The notes beneath the pieces were generated by a model, which was given only the letters and a program-made list of their open reading frames with translations, was not told the DNA's origin and ran no database searches. Of a stretch of DNA of 64,000 bases, positions 28,945 through 39,008 are shown piece after piece. The position numbers and the translations under genes are program-made. Origin of the DNA: Candidatus Corynebacterium avicola (lineage in GTDB: Bacteria; Actinomycetota; Actinomycetes; Mycobacteriales; Mycobacteriaceae); contig DXGC01000077.1 of NCBI GenBank assembly GCA_019114135.1, forward strand, positions 1-64,000, read 5' to 3'. The first letter of the stretch is position 1; each line of letters starts with the position of its first letter.

Positions 28945-29424
28945 TCAGTCCTCGAGCGCAGCATCGAGACGTCGTTCGTCATGCGCCCTGACGTAGTTGG
29001 CCGTACGGCTTCCGAACCAGGCACCGGCAATTCCTCCCAGCACCCCGCCGGTGACCATTCCTGCGGCAGTCCAGAGGTCTCCATCGAACACCCGGACCAG
29101 AATGCCGGCGAGAATGACACCGATCAGCGGCACACCCACGATCCATTCATGCGTAGAAATCCTCGCATACCGGGGCCTCGGGGCGCGGCGCTTCATCCAC
29201 CCCTGGGAAGCCCCGATCCCGATCAAGATGGGAACGTTCATCACCACCAGGCTGAGCCAGGAGTAGTTCCCCGGCAGGATCCAGGCCAGAGCGGCCGCAG
29301 TCAGCAACGATCCAAGGTAGCTGTACATCATCCCGACGCTGGCCGACTGGTGGGCGATCTGCTCCTGGTACTCGTCGTCGACGGTATCCCTCACCCGTTG
29401 GACGACAAAGTCTCCGTAGCTCAT
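28945..29424 (-). CDS. membrane protein partner of XRE regulator
   Basis: A 159-residue protein. A cytosolic amphipathic N terminus (YGDFVVQRVRDTVDDEYQEQ) precedes four hydrophobic segments in two pairs, with an Arg-rich loop MKRRAPRPRYAR and a polar C-terminal tail. No family recognised. It starts 2 bases after the stop of the XRE gene. Small XRE plus multi-pass membrane protein pairs are common in actinobacteria and Firmicutes; the membrane partner may be the regulated or the sensing part. Confidence 0.6.
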   Translation of the reverse strand: MSYGDFVVQRVRDTVDDEYQEQIAHQSASVGMMYSYLGSLLTAAALAWILPGNYSWLSLVVMNVPILIGIGASQGWMKRRAPRPRYARISTHEWIVGVPLIGVILAGILVRVFDGDLWTAAGMVTGGVLGGIAGAWFGSRTANYVRAHDERRLDAALED

Positions 29425-29426
29425 GG

Positions 29427-29663
29427 TCACTGCTCCTGTTCCTGTTCGTCGCCGAAGATCTCCTCGACAGTCCTGCCCAGGACCCGGCAGATGGCCAGGG
29501 CAAGATGGACCGAGGGTGAGTAGTTGCCTTTCTCGATGTTCGCGATGGTCTGCCGTGAGACACTGACCCGTTCCGCGAGTCCCGCCTGAGACAATTCGTT
29601 CCAGCGTCGATAGCGCCGAACCATGTTCGTCGCTCCGCTCGTCGCATCTCGTGTATCGCTCAC
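29427..29663 (-). CDS. small XRE-family DNA-binding protein
   Basis: A 78-residue protein that is almost only a helix-turn-helix: NELSQAGLAERVSVSRQTIA then NIEKGNYSPS and VLGRTVEEIFGDE, the YozG-like pattern. GTG 29663 is chosen because TACATT lies exactly 7 bases upstream; ATG 29624 with GGAG is the alternative and would remove 13 residues before the domain. Cotranscribed with the membrane protein gene. The upstream ATGTA-N10-TACAT repeat may be its operator. Confidence 0.75.
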   Translation of the reverse strand: MSDTRDATSGATNMVRRYRRWNELSQAGLAERVSVSRQTIANIEKGNYSPSVHLALAICRVLGRTVEEIFGDEQEQEQ

Positions 29664-29833
29664 ATGACATAATGTACAGTATGCTTTACATCCTGTCGAG
29701 AGAAGCTGACTTCTTCACCAGCCTGCATCCGCCATCAGCACAGTTGAACAGCCTCTGACCAGCGGATGAATCTCTGTGGACGATCCGGTCCGCCACCGGT
29801 CGGCAGGAACGCCAGCACCATAGTGTGGCCGGT

Positions 29834-30709
29834 ATGACTCTCCACCGATTCACCACCACACTCGGTGCGTCCGTGCTTGCCCTCGCGATCGCCGGGACGA
29901 CCACCGCCGTCGCTGACCCTGCCGACCCCGCCGACATCGCGAACTCCGCGAACCCCGCCCCCGCCGGATTCACCACCCAGTCCCCGCTACCGCAGGCGCA
30001 CGCCCACAACGACTACCTGCACCCCCACCCCCTGTGGGACGCCCTGGGCCAGGGCTTCACCAGCATCGAGGCGGACATCTTCTACGAGGACGGCCAACTC
30101 CTGCTCGGCCACACCCAGGAGGAGGCGACCGAAGGCCCCGACGCCGGCCGCAGCCTCGAGGACTACTACCTGAAGCCCCTGGCGGAGTATGTCCGCAACA
30201 ACGACGGCCAGGTGTACCCCGACCACACCGAGCCGGTCCGTCTGCTCGTGGACGTCAAGGACGGCGGCGCGGACACGCTGAACCGCGTCGAGGAGATCCT
30301 GGCGAACTACGAGGACGTCCTCACCCACGTGAAGGACGGGGAGGTGCAGCCGGGCGCGATCCAGGTCGTCTACTCCGGCGAGCCGCCGTTCGAGTCCATC
30401 GCCGACCGATCGACGCGCTACGGCTTCTACGACGGCCGCCCCTCCGACATCAAGGGGGACGATGCGCTGGATCCGCAGGACGTTCCGCTGGTCTCCGCGA
30501 GCGTCACCGACGTCGCGACGGACCTCGGCGGCTTCGCCGACGATGTCGACGAGTTCGGTGCACAGTCGCGGGTGTGGGGTGTGCCGGAGACCGACGACAC
30601 CACCAAGCTCGCCGGATGGTCCTCACAGCTGGACGCCGGCCTCGACGTGATCAGCACCGATGACCTGGAGGGACTGCGGGAGTTCCTGCTCAGCTCACAT
30701 TCGTCGTAG
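29834..30709 (+). CDS. secreted phosphatidylinositol-phospholipase C-like (GDPD/AIM6-type) protein
   Basis: A 291-residue secreted protein: signal peptide of about 29 residues ending TTTAVADP, a short Pro/Ala-rich linker, then PLPQAHAHNDYLHPHPLWDAL, GFTSIEADIFYEDGQLLLGH and LLVDVKDGG. The two histidines and Glu/Asp metal-like ligands match the TIM-barrel PI-PLC/GDPD superfamily, in particular the fungal AIM6-type branch. The substrate is unknown. ATG 29834 has TAGTGT 7 bases upstream. Converges on ureD with a 15-base overlap. Confidence 0.7.
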   Translation: MTLHRFTTTLGASVLALAIAGTTTAVADPADPADIANSANPAPAGFTTQSPLPQAHAHNDYLHPHPLWDALGQGFTSIEADIFYEDGQLLLGHTQEEATEGPDAGRSLEDYYLKPLAEYVRNNDGQVYPDHTEPVRLLVDVKDGGADTLNRVEEILANYEDVLTHVKDGEVQPGAIQVVYSGEPPFESIADRSTRYGFYDGRPSDIKGDDALDPQDVPLVSASVTDVATDLGGFADDVDEFGAQSRVWGVPETDDTTKLAGWSSQLDAGLDVISTDDLEGLREFLLSSHSS

Positions 30710-31660
30710 GTCGACCGCCGGGCGTCCCAGCAGCACGACCCGCGCCGCGCCGGCGACGGCGTCGACGAGCGCGCGCACCTGCACCGGGTCCTCCCCCGCC
30801 ACGCGTGCGGTGACCCCGGCGTCGCCGACCATGGTGGACGCCGCGGCCGACTCGCACCCCTCGAGCACCTCCCGGATGACCGACAGCAGTTCGGGAACAC
30901 GGTCCGGGGTCGGCGGCACGATCATGACCGTGCCCCACACCGGCCACTGCGCCAGCTGCATCTCGTTGCACCCCTGACCGGCACCGACGACACACAAGGT
31001 GTCGGACAACAGCGGACGGCCTGCGCGTTCCACGCGGAACCCCTGGGACAGCAGGTCGAAGCCGTCGCGCTCCCCGCGCGCCAGCCGGCCGGTCAGCATC
31101 ATTTCGGCGGCGATGAGCGTGCCGCCGGGGGCGACGTCGGCATCGGTGACCTGCACCAGGCGGGAGCCGGCGAAGAGGATGCTCTGCCCCGGCAGGTACT
31201 CGCACACCGCCCCCTCGGGCACGTGCAGGCTGACCCACTGGCCGGCGAATCCGGCGTTCATCCGGTGCACCGGCGTGCCCGCCTGCGTGGTCACCGTCGC
31301 CCGAGCCCCCGGTTCCAGCCGGACGACCTGGCGGATCCGGTCGTTCTGGGCCAGTCCGCCACCGGTGGTACGGACGTAGAGGAAGGCCTCACCGGGATCC
31401 GCCGGGTCCACGTACAGCGGCCGGGTCAACTGCATCGGCGCCTTGATGAAACGCGAGGCCAGCCCTGTCACGTTGCGTGCGTCAGCGCCCAGCGTGACAT
31501 CGAGGACGCCGACCTTGCCGGGGCGTCCCACCGGCAGGACGCCACCAGGGGAAACCCCAGCCTCCTCAGCCAGGAACCGCTCAACCTCCCACGACACCGG
31601 CGGCGTCAGCGCCGCCGGGTCGAGGCGCGGGTCAGGCAAGTCCGTCCGAACCGCTGTCAC
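30695..31660 (-). CDS. ureD: urease accessory protein UreD
   Basis: A 321-residue UreD (UreH) protein: PLYVDPADPGEAFLYVRTTG, AQNDRI, VTTQAGTPVHRMNAG, and WVSLHVPEGAVCEYLPGQSI are the conserved blocks. UreD holds apo-urease together with UreF and UreG and channels nickel to the active site. GTG 31660 lies in a 4-base overlap with ureG. Last gene of the cluster. Confidence 0.9.
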   Translation of the reverse strand: MTAVRTDLPDPRLDPAALTPPVSWEVERFLAEEAGVSPGGVLPVGRPGKVGVLDVTLGADARNVTGLASRFIKAPMQLTRPLYVDPADPGEAFLYVRTTGGGLAQNDRIRQVVRLEPGARATVTTQAGTPVHRMNAGFAGQWVSLHVPEGAVCEYLPGQSILFAGSRLVQVTDADVAPGGTLIAAEMMLTGRLARGERDGFDLLSQGFRVERAGRPLLSDTLCVVGAGQGCNEMQLAQWPVWGTVMIVPPTPDRVPELLSVIREVLEGCESAAASTMVGDAGVTARVAGEDPVQVRALVDAVAGAARVVLLGRPAVDLRRM

Positions 31661-32307
31661 GCCCGGAAGCCCTCCAGCGCCTCCCGGAGCTCGTCGATGC
31701 CCTTGTCCGCCAGGCAGTCGGTGAGCACGACCGTCCTACCGTCGCGCACGTCGACGGCGTCGGCGTTCATGACGTCCAGGTCGCAGCGCACGTACTGGGC
31801 GATGTCGGTCTTGTTGATCACCAGGATGTCGGACTCGGTGATGCCCGGGCCGCGCTTCTTCGGCATCTTCTGTCCCTCGGCGGTGTCCAGCACGAAGACG
31901 AAGACGTCGACCAGTGCCGGGGAGAACGTGAGGGTGAGGTTGTCGCCGCCGGACTCGAAGAAGAGCGTGTCGATCTCCGGGTGCTCGTCGAGCAGGTCGG
32001 CGGCGGTCATCAGGTTCATCGTCGGGTCGTCGCGCACCGCCGTGTGCGGGCAGGACCCGGTCTCCACACCGATGACCACGTCGGGGCTGATCACACCCTC
32101 GAGCTCCCGGCGGACGTGGATGGCGTCCTCCTGGGTGTAGATGTCGTTGGTGATCACGCCGACGTTGCGTCCGGCTTTGACGAACAGCGGGACGAGCGCC
32201 TCGATCAGCGCGGTCTTGCCGGAGCCGACGGGTCCGCCGATGCCGATGCGCAGGGGCGAACCGGTACCGGTCACCGGATCCGGGGTGGAGGGGTCAGTGG
32301 TGGTCAT
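31657..32307 (-). CDS. ureG: urease accessory GTPase UreG
   Basis: A 216-residue SIMIBI GTPase: P-loop GIGGPVGSGKTALIE, ITNDIYTQEDA, the metal-binding CPHT motif (SCPHTAVRDD), FFESGGDNLT and VINKTDIAQYV. UreG hydrolyses GTP to deliver Ni2+ to urease. No His-rich N terminus is present, so it has no nickel-storage tail of its own. Starts 13 bases after ureF. Confidence 0.95.
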   Translation of the reverse strand: MTTTDPSTPDPVTGTGSPLRIGIGGPVGSGKTALIEALVPLFVKAGRNVGVITNDIYTQEDAIHVRRELEGVISPDVVIGVETGSCPHTAVRDDPTMNLMTAADLLDEHPEIDTLFFESGGDNLTLTFSPALVDVFVFVLDTAEGQKMPKKRGPGITESDILVINKTDIAQYVRCDLDVMNADAVDVRDGRTVVLTDCLADKGIDELREALEGFRA

Positions 32308-32320
32308 GGATTACCTTCTC

Positions 32321-33046
32321 TCAACTCATGAACAGGCGGGCGGGGGCGGTCTCGTGCTGGGCGGAGGCGAGGTCGCTGCCGGGGCTGGCGCGTCCCAACA
32401 ACCGCCATTGTCCAGTGTCCAGCAGGTGTTCGGCGGTCAGGACGCATTCCTCGCTGAGCTCGGCGATCACCGGGTGCGCCGCGGTGATCGCGACCTGGGC
32501 ACCGATGTGGTCGCACTGCCTCAGGCGCAAGGCGGCACCGGCCCAACCGACAGCGAGTCCGGTGAGTTCGGTGGCCACGGCGGTCACCGCGTCCAGACCG
32601 TGGGACGCATGTATCAGTCCCGCGGCGATGGCCTGGTTCCCAGGAGTCTCCTTGGCCTGCACCGCATCCCGGTAGGCAGACAGGAGCGCAGGGATCTCGT
32701 ACCCCAGCCGCGTGTCGACGTCACCGGACACCGACAACAGCTGGCGTCCCACACGGGTGGACGCCCGACGCAGCTCGCCGGTGACCTTCGTGGCGGCGAG
32801 CTCGTGGTCGACGGTAACCAGGGTGGACAGGTCCGTGCCCAGTACCGCCACCGCGGTGGCGACCCCGTCGCCCGGCGCCGCGGTGTGCCGCAGGTGATCG
32901 CCGAGCACGTCGGTGACCTGCTGCGTCCCGCACACGCGACCGGCGGCGACCAGGCCCTCCAGTCCGTGGGACAGCGTGTAGCGTCCCGACGGGTAGGCGG
33001 AGTCAGCGTAGGTCAGCGCCTGCAGGAACGGGAGCATCGACTGCAT
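32321..33046 (-). CDS. ureF: urease accessory protein UreF
   Basis: A 241-residue all-helical UreF: LTYADSAYPSGRYTLSHGLE, then a conserved Arg/Glu pattern and a helical middle, ending in HETAPARLFMS. UreF links UreG to UreD/urease. ATG 33046 overlaps the ureC stop by one base (TGATG), so it is translationally coupled. Confidence 0.9.
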   Translation of the reverse strand: MQSMLPFLQALTYADSAYPSGRYTLSHGLEGLVAAGRVCGTQQVTDVLGDHLRHTAAPGDGVATAVAVLGTDLSTLVTVDHELAATKVTGELRRASTRVGRQLLSVSGDVDTRLGYEIPALLSAYRDAVQAKETPGNQAIAAGLIHASHGLDAVTAVATELTGLAVGWAGAALRLRQCDHIGAQVAITAAHPVIAELSEECVLTAEHLLDTGQWRLLGRASPGSDLASAQHETAPARLFMS

Positions 33047-34773
33047 CAGAACAGGAAGAACTTCTGCGCCAAGGGCAGCGAGGTCGCCGGTTCGATCGTG
33101 GCGGGGACGCCGTCGACGGTCACCTCGTAGGTGTCGGGGTCCACGGCGATGTCCGCCAGGCGGTTGTTGCGCACCATGTCGGCCTTGCCGATGGACCGGG
33201 TGCCGCGCACCGGCAGCACCGTCGAGGTGAGCCCCAGCTGCTCCGGGACACCGGCCTCGATCGCCGCGGACGACATGAAGGTCACGCGGGTGGCCTGGAG
33301 CGCGGTGCCGTAGTTGGCGAACTGGTCGCGGTAGAAGACCGGCTGCGGGGTCGCCAGCGAGGCGTTCGGGTCACCCATCTGGGCGAAGGCGATGCGTCCC
33401 TGACGCAGCACCAACCGGGGCTTCGCCGCGAAGGTGTCCGCCGGCCACAGCACCAGGTCGGCAAGCTTGCCGGGCTCGATCGTCCCGACGTGCTCACCGA
33501 TGCCCTGGGCGATCGCCGGGTTGATCGTCATCTTGGCGACGTAGCGCAGCACGCGCTCGTTGTCATCGCCGTTGCCCTTGTCCTCCTCCAGCTCGCCGAG
33601 CTGCCCACGGCAGTGGTGGGCGGTCTGGAAGGCACGGATCCAGGACTCCCCGACCCGGCCCATCGCCTGGGAGTCGGAGCTGAAGATGCTGATGATGCCG
33701 AGGTCGTGCAGCACCGTTTCCGCGGCGATCGTCTCGGCACGCACGCGCGAGTCGGCGAAGGCGACGTCCTCCGGGATGTTGTGCGAGAGGTGGTGGCAGA
33801 CCATCACCATGTCCAGCAGCTCCTCCACCGAGTTCACGGTGTACGGCAGAGTGGGGTTGGTGGACGCCGGCAGCACGTTCGGCATGCCGGTGACCCGCAG
33901 GATGTCCGGCGCGTGGCCGCCGCCGGCGCCCTCGGAGTGGAAGGTGTGGACGGTGCGTCCGCCGAAGGCGCGGGCGGTGGATTCGAAGAAGCCACCCTCG
34001 TTGAGGGTGTCGGTGTGGATGGCCAGCTGCACGTCGTACTCGTCGCAGACGTCCATGGCATTGCGGATGTTCGCCGGGGTCGCACCCCAGTCCTCGTGAA
34101 TCTTCAGACCCGCCGCGCCGCCGACGATCTGCTCGGCCAGGGCCTCCGGCAGGGATCCGGAGCCTTTGCCCAGGAAGCCGGTGTTCACCGGCATGCCCTC
34201 CGCGGCACGCAGCATGAACTGCACGCCGGACGCTCCGGGGGTGCAGGTGGTGCCGAGCGTGCCCTCCGCCGGGCCGGTACCGCCGCCGAAGAAGGTGGTG
34301 ATGCCGTTCGCCAGGCCGTGCTCGGCCTGCTGCGGGGTGATGTAGTGGATGTGCGAGTCCACCCCACCGGCGGTGAGGATGCGGTGCTCACCGGCGATGA
34401 CCTCGGTACCTGGGCCGATGACCAGCTCGGGATCGACACCGTCCTGGGTGTTCGGGTTGCCGGCCTTGCCGATCTTGACGATGCGTCCGTCCTTGATGCC
34501 GACGTCACCCTTGACGACGCCAGCGACGGCGTCGAGCACGATGACGCCGGTGATCACGGTGTCGAGGGCACCGGACGCTGCGGTCGCGCCCGGGTCCTGC
34601 GCCATGCCGTCGCGGACGGCCTTGCCGCCGCCGTAGACAGACTCGTCGCCGTAGGCGGTGGCGAGGTGGTCGTGCGTGATGCGCACGGTGAGGTTCGTGT
34701 CCGCCAGGGTGACGGTGTCACCGGTGGTCGGGCCGTAGATCTCCTGGTGACGGTGCCGGTCGATGGTGCTCAT
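33046..34773 (-). CDS. ureC: urease alpha subunit (catalytic)
   Basis: A 575-residue alpha subunit. Nickel ligands and active-site residues are all present: H141 and H143 ([11 protein letters not shown]), carbamylated K224 (GLKIHEDWG), H253 (AIHTDTLNE), H279 ([10 protein letters not shown]), C326-H327 (MVCHHLSHN) and D367 (SSDSQAMGR). The enzyme hydrolyses urea to ammonia and carbamate. Full length for the family. ATG 34773 overlaps ureB by 4 bases. Confidence 0.97.
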   Translation of the reverse strand: MSTIDRHRHQEIYGPTTGDTVTLADTNLTVRITHDHLATAYGDESVYGGGKAVRDGMAQDPGATAASGALDTVITGVIVLDAVAGVVKGDVGIKDGRIVKIGKAGNPNTQDGVDPELVIGPGTEVIAGEHRILTAGGVDSHIHYITPQQAEHGLANGITTFFGGGTGPAEGTLGTTCTPGASGVQFMLRAAEGMPVNTGFLGKGSGSLPEALAEQIVGGAAGLKIHEDWGATPANIRNAMDVCDEYDVQLAIHTDTLNEGGFFESTARAFGGRTVHTFHSEGAGGGHAPDILRVTGMPNVLPASTNPTLPYTVNSVEELLDMVMVCHHLSHNIPEDVAFADSRVRAETIAAETVLHDLGIISIFSSDSQAMGRVGESWIRAFQTAHHCRGQLGELEEDKGNGDDNERVLRYVAKMTINPAIAQGIGEHVGTIEPGKLADLVLWPADTFAAKPRLVLRQGRIAFAQMGDPNASLATPQPVFYRDQFANYGTALQATRVTFMSSAAIEAGVPEQLGLTSTVLPVRGTRSIGKADMVRNNRLADIAVDPDTYEVTVDGVPATIEPATSLPLAQKFFLF

Positions 34774-35177
34774 GACTGAAACTCCTCGGTGAAAGGATCA
34801 TTGCTCGCCAGGAACTCCGGCAGCTTCTCCAGGGCAGCGACCTTCACCGCCGGATCGTCCAGGGCCCCCTCGGTGATGCCGCCGAAACCGTGCAGGACGC
34901 GGCGTCCGCCGAAGTCGACGAGCTCCACCTCGCGGGTGTCGCCGGGTTCGAAGCGCACCGCCAGACCGGAGGGGATGGACAGGTGCATGCCCCAAGCGGC
35001 CTCACGGTCGAAGTCGAGGGCCGGGTTGACCTCGAAGAAGTGGTAGTGGGAGCCGACCTGGACCGCGCGGTCGCCGGTGTTGGAGACGCGCAGCGTGGTC
35101 GTGCGTCGCCCCGGGTTGAGCTCGATGGTCGGCTCGGCACCCGGTGCGGTGCCGTAACCTGCGGCGGATCCGGACAT
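34770..35177 (-). CDS. ureB: urease beta subunit
   Basis: A 135-residue beta subunit: [20 protein letters not shown], the conserved [16 protein letters not shown], and [12 protein letters not shown] 15-residue N-terminal tail ([15 protein letters not shown]) is longer than in Klebsiella UreB. Start ATG 35177 follows the His-rich CbiX-like gene by 18 bases. Confidence 0.95.
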   Translation of the reverse strand: MSGSAAGYGTAPGAEPTIELNPGRRTTTLRVSNTGDRAVQVGSHYHFFEVNPALDFDREAAWGMHLSIPSGLAVRFEPGDTREVELVDFGGRRVLHGFGGITEGALDDPAVKVAALEKLPEFLASNDPFTEEFQS

Positions 35178-35195
35178 GGTTTCTCCAGTCTTCTA

Positions 35196-35939
35196 CTAGT
35201 GGTGGTGGCTGTTGCCGTGCGAGTGACTGTGGGAATGCGAGTGCGAATGCCCCTCGTCGCCGTGGGAGTGGGCGAAGCCGGTCTCGTGGTCGGCGAGCAA
35301 TCCGGCGGCGATGCCGTCGTCACCGTGGTCCTCCGCCAGGTGCAGGGCGGTGTGGGACGCGCGGTCCGCCGCGGTGGCCAGCGCCGAACGACGGAACAGG
35401 GGTGTGGATCCCTCAATGAGAGCAAGGTCCGCGCGCACGTCGGCGACGCTCGTCGCCCCCAGCAGACGCAGCCTCTCCCGTGCGGTCTCCACCGAGGGCC
35501 AGGAACCCTCGAAGGCCACCTCGACCAGCAGATTCTCGGAGAACTGCTGTGCCAGGCGCACCCGGCGCAGAAGTTCGGCGTCGGCGAAGGGGTCCACCGT
35601 CGCGGCGTGGAAGAGGACGGCGTCGTGGTCCTTGGCTGCGGCACGCAGGTGCCGACGCAGTTCGGCGATCGCGCGGGTCGCGTCAATCAACGACGGTCCG
35701 AGCACCACCGTCGTTCCCTGGCGTTGGGCCCACTGCAGCGCCTGGGCTGCCTGGGTGATCGAGGTGAGGTCCCGGTTCGTCCCGGCCGGGATGACGACGA
35801 GCGCGGCGTCCTGCGACCGGGCCTGCTCGGTGAAATGCGCGAGGTCGCGCGGACCGGTGACCACCGGCGTGCCGGACGCCTCGGCGAGGGCGTCCGGGGT
35901 GGGCGCCTCGGCGCCTGCGTAGAGGACGGTGATCTCCAT
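35196..35939 (-). CDS. CbiX-like protein with histidine-rich tail, in the place of UreE
   Basis: A 247-residue protein between ureA and ureB. Residues about 1-170 look like a degenerate double CbiX/SirB (class II chelatase) fold: LVVIPAGTNRDLTSI, then DAVLFHAATVDPFADAELLR and VEVAFEGSWPSVETARERL. The first-half GHGS-type metal ligand is absent. After about residue 195 the sequence becomes His-rich, and the last 25 residues hold 11 His, mostly as HSHSH. UreE, the usual nickel chaperone with a His tail, is not encoded in the cluster, so this protein probably stores or delivers Ni2+ (inference). It starts 2 bases after ureA, so it belongs to the operon. A chelatase working on a nickel tetrapyrrole is a less likely alternative. 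Confidence 0.65.
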   Translation of the reverse strand: MEITVLYAGAEAPTPDALAEASGTPVVTGPRDLAHFTEQARSQDAALVVIPAGTNRDLTSITQAAQALQWAQRQGTTVVLGPSLIDATRAIAELRRHLRAAAKDHDAVLFHAATVDPFADAELLRRVRLAQQFSENLLVEVAFEGSWPSVETARERLRLLGATSVADVRADLALIEGSTPLFRRSALATAADRASHTALHLAEDHGDDGIAAGLLADHETGFAHSHGDEGHSHSHSHSHSHGNSHHH

Positions 35940-35941
35940 GC

Positions 35942-36247
35942 TCACTGCCCTATCGGGTCGTGGACGCTGACAAGCTTCGTACCGTCCGGGAACGTCACCT
36001 CGACCTGGATGAGGGTGAGCATGTCGCGCACGCCGTCCAGCACGTCCTCGCTGCCCAGTACCTTCGTGCCGATCTCCATGGCCTCGGCGACGGTGCGACC
36101 GTCGCGGGCTGCCTCGATGACCGCGTCGCTGATCAGCGCGGTGGCCTCCGGGACGTTGAGCTTCAGCCCCCGGGCCTGGCGCCGGCGGGCGACCTCGGCC
36201 GCGGTGAAGATGAGGAGCTTCTCCTGCTCCCTCGGGGTGAGGTCCAC
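35942..36247 (-). CDS. ureA: urease gamma subunit
   Basis: A 101-residue gamma subunit: [38 protein letters not shown] and [24 protein letters not shown] 36247 is preferred because GAAAGGA lies about 9 bases upstream and gives the normal length; an upstream in-frame GTG at 36286 would add 13 residues. First structural gene, 121 bases downstream of urtE. Confidence 0.92.
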   Translation of the reverse strand: MDLTPREQEKLLIFTAAEVARRRQARGLKLNVPEATALISDAVIEAARDGRTVAEAMEIGTKVLGSEDVLDGVRDMLTLIQVEVTFPDGTKLVSVHDPIGQ

Positions 36248-36368
36248 TACCGGGGTCCTTTCTCGCAGTCGTGCATATTCCGTCACCAGGGTAATTGGCC
36301 CAGGCGCGCCGGTGGGGTGCGCGGTGGGTGCCGTAACGGGACCGAAACACCGCGGGGGTGGACGGGTC

Positions 36369-37085
36369 TCACACCGCCAGGGCCTGCTTCACCTTCTCGG
36401 CCTCGGCGTCCATGATGTCCGCGTCGACCGAGATGCCGGTCTCGCCGCGCAGCACCACCCGGCCGGTCGACATCACCGCGTAGTTGCGGGACGCCGACAG
36501 GGCGAAGTCCATGTGCTGCTCGACGAGCAGGACGCTCACCCCCTCGGTCGCCAGGTCCCGCACCGTCTGCTGGATCTCGGCGACGACGGAGGGCTGGATG
36601 CCTTCCGTCGGCTCGTCCAGCACCAGCAGGCGTGGACGGGTGATCAGTGCCCGGGCGATGGACAGCTGCTGCCGCTGGCCGCCGGACAGCAGACCGGCCT
36701 GGCGCTCCAGCACCGGTTCCAACGCGGGAAAGCGGGTCAGGGCCTCGTCGATGCGGGCCTTGCCGTCCTTGCCCTGGAGGTCGGCGACGACCTGCAGGTT
36801 CTCCAGGGTGCTGAGCTGTTCGAAGGACTTCTGCCCCTGGGGGACGTAGGCCATGCCCATCCGGACCCGCTCGTGCGGTGCCTTCCGGGTGATGTCCTTG
36901 CCGTCGAAACGCACCCGCCCGCCGGTGGGCGTGATCAGGCCGACGGCGGTCTTGAGGAGCGTGGTCTTGCCGGCGCCGTTGTGGCCCAGCACGGCGACCA
37001 CACCCTCCTCCCCGGTGCTCAGGGAGACGTCGTGGATCACCGTGGTACGGCCGTAGCCGGCGGTGATGTTCTCGAGTTCAAGCAT
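36369..37085 (-). CDS. urtE: urea ABC transporter ATP-binding protein UrtE
   Basis: A 238-residue LivF-like ATPase: Walker [14 protein letters not shown]-loop [12 protein letters not shown], signature [16 protein letters not shown], Walker [15 protein letters not shown] and H-loop VEQHMDFA. The QGQKSF block is typical of UrtE. Two bases after urtD. It energises urea import with UrtD. Confidence 0.93.
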   Translation of the reverse strand: MLELENITAGYGRTTVIHDVSLSTGEEGVVAVLGHNGAGKTTLLKTAVGLITPTGGRVRFDGKDITRKAPHERVRMGMAYVPQGQKSFEQLSTLENLQVVADLQGKDGKARIDEALTRFPALEPVLERQAGLLSGGQRQQLSIARALITRPRLLVLDEPTEGIQPSVVAEIQQTVRDLATEGVSVLLVEQHMDFALSASRNYAVMSTGRVVLRGETGISVDADIMDAEAEKVKQALAV

Positions 37086-37087
37086 GG

Positions 37088-37853
<766 letters not shown>

Positions 37854-37867
<14 letters not shown>

Positions 37868-39008
37868 TCACCTTCTCCTTCTCGGTGTCCTGCACTGCCG
37901 GTGTTGCCGTTGCGTCCGCTGCATTCGCTTCCGCCTTCCGTCGCCGGAACACTCCGCCAACCGAGGCCAACCCACCGGGCAGCAGGGCGATGACCAGGAC
38001 CAGCAGCAGGCCCTGGATGTAGGACCAGCCGGACGGGAAGACCTGCGCCAGGGAGGACTCCATCCACGCCATGGCCAGGGCACCCAGGGCGGGACCGAAG
38101 AGGCTGGTGCGTCCACCGACGGCGACACCGATGACGAAGATGATGGACGGGACGACCCCGATCTCCGTCGGGGAGATGATGCCGACGATCGGGACGAACA
38201 GCGCGCCGGCGATACCGGCCATGGCTGCCGCGATGACATAGGCGGCGGTCTTGACCAGGGCCGGGTCGTAGCCGAGGAAACGCACCCGCTCCTCGGCGTC
38301 CCGGGTCGCCACGAGCAGCTCGCCGTAGCGGCTGCGCATCAGCCAGTAGGCGATGGCGAGCATCGCCAGCAGCGTCCCGGAGGAGAGGTAGAACAGCATC
38401 CGCTTGTTCGCCGGATCCTCCAGGTCGTAGCCCATGAAGTAGTTGAACCCGGACAGACCGTCCGACCCACCGAGCGTGGTCTGCTGGCCGACCAGCAGCA
38501 CCACCGTGGCGGCCACCAGTGCCTGGTTGAGGATGGCGAAGTAGGCGCCCTTGATCCGGCGCTTGAAGATGGAGAAGCCCAGGGCGAAGGCCACCAGGGC
38601 GGGCAGTGCGACCACCGCGACCAGGGTGACGACCGGGCTGCGGAAGGGTTCCCACCACCCGGGCACGTCCGTCGCCCCGGCGATGGACATGAAGGACGGG
38701 ATACCGCTGTCGTCCTGCTCCCCGTCGGCGAGCAGCATGTGCATCGCCATGACGTAGGCGCCGATGCCGAAGAAGGCTCCCTGGCCGAGGGTGAGCATGC
38801 CGCCACGTCCCCAGGCGATGCCGATGCCGACGGCGACGATGGCGTAGCAGACGAAGCGTCCCATCTGGCCCAGACCGAACGGGGTCATGACCGCCGGGGC
38901 GACGGCGAGCAGGGCGATGCCCAGGACGATCAGTCCCGCCCCCGCCCACACTGTGCGGGGCGCGCCGATGACGGTCGTCGTCCGGCGAAGTGTTGTCGAT
39001 TCATTCAT
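37854..39008 (-). CDS. urtC: urea ABC transporter permease UrtC
   Basis: A 384-residue LivM-like permease with about ten hydrophobic helices. Conserved blocks: GRGGMLTLGQGAFFGIGAY, QALVAATVVLLVGQQTTLGG, and AGIAGALFVPIVGIISPTEI. ATG 39008 forms an ATGA overlap with urtB. The open frame runs on upstream for about 330 codons, but those codons are antisense-like Arg/Gly/Pro text with no start signal. Confidence 0.93.

Noticed and set aside
29427..29624. Shorter XRE protein starting at ATG 29624
   Set aside because: It has a GGAG ribosome site and stays possible, but a TACATT box lies exactly 7 bases before GTG 29663, matching the leaderless pattern of the region.
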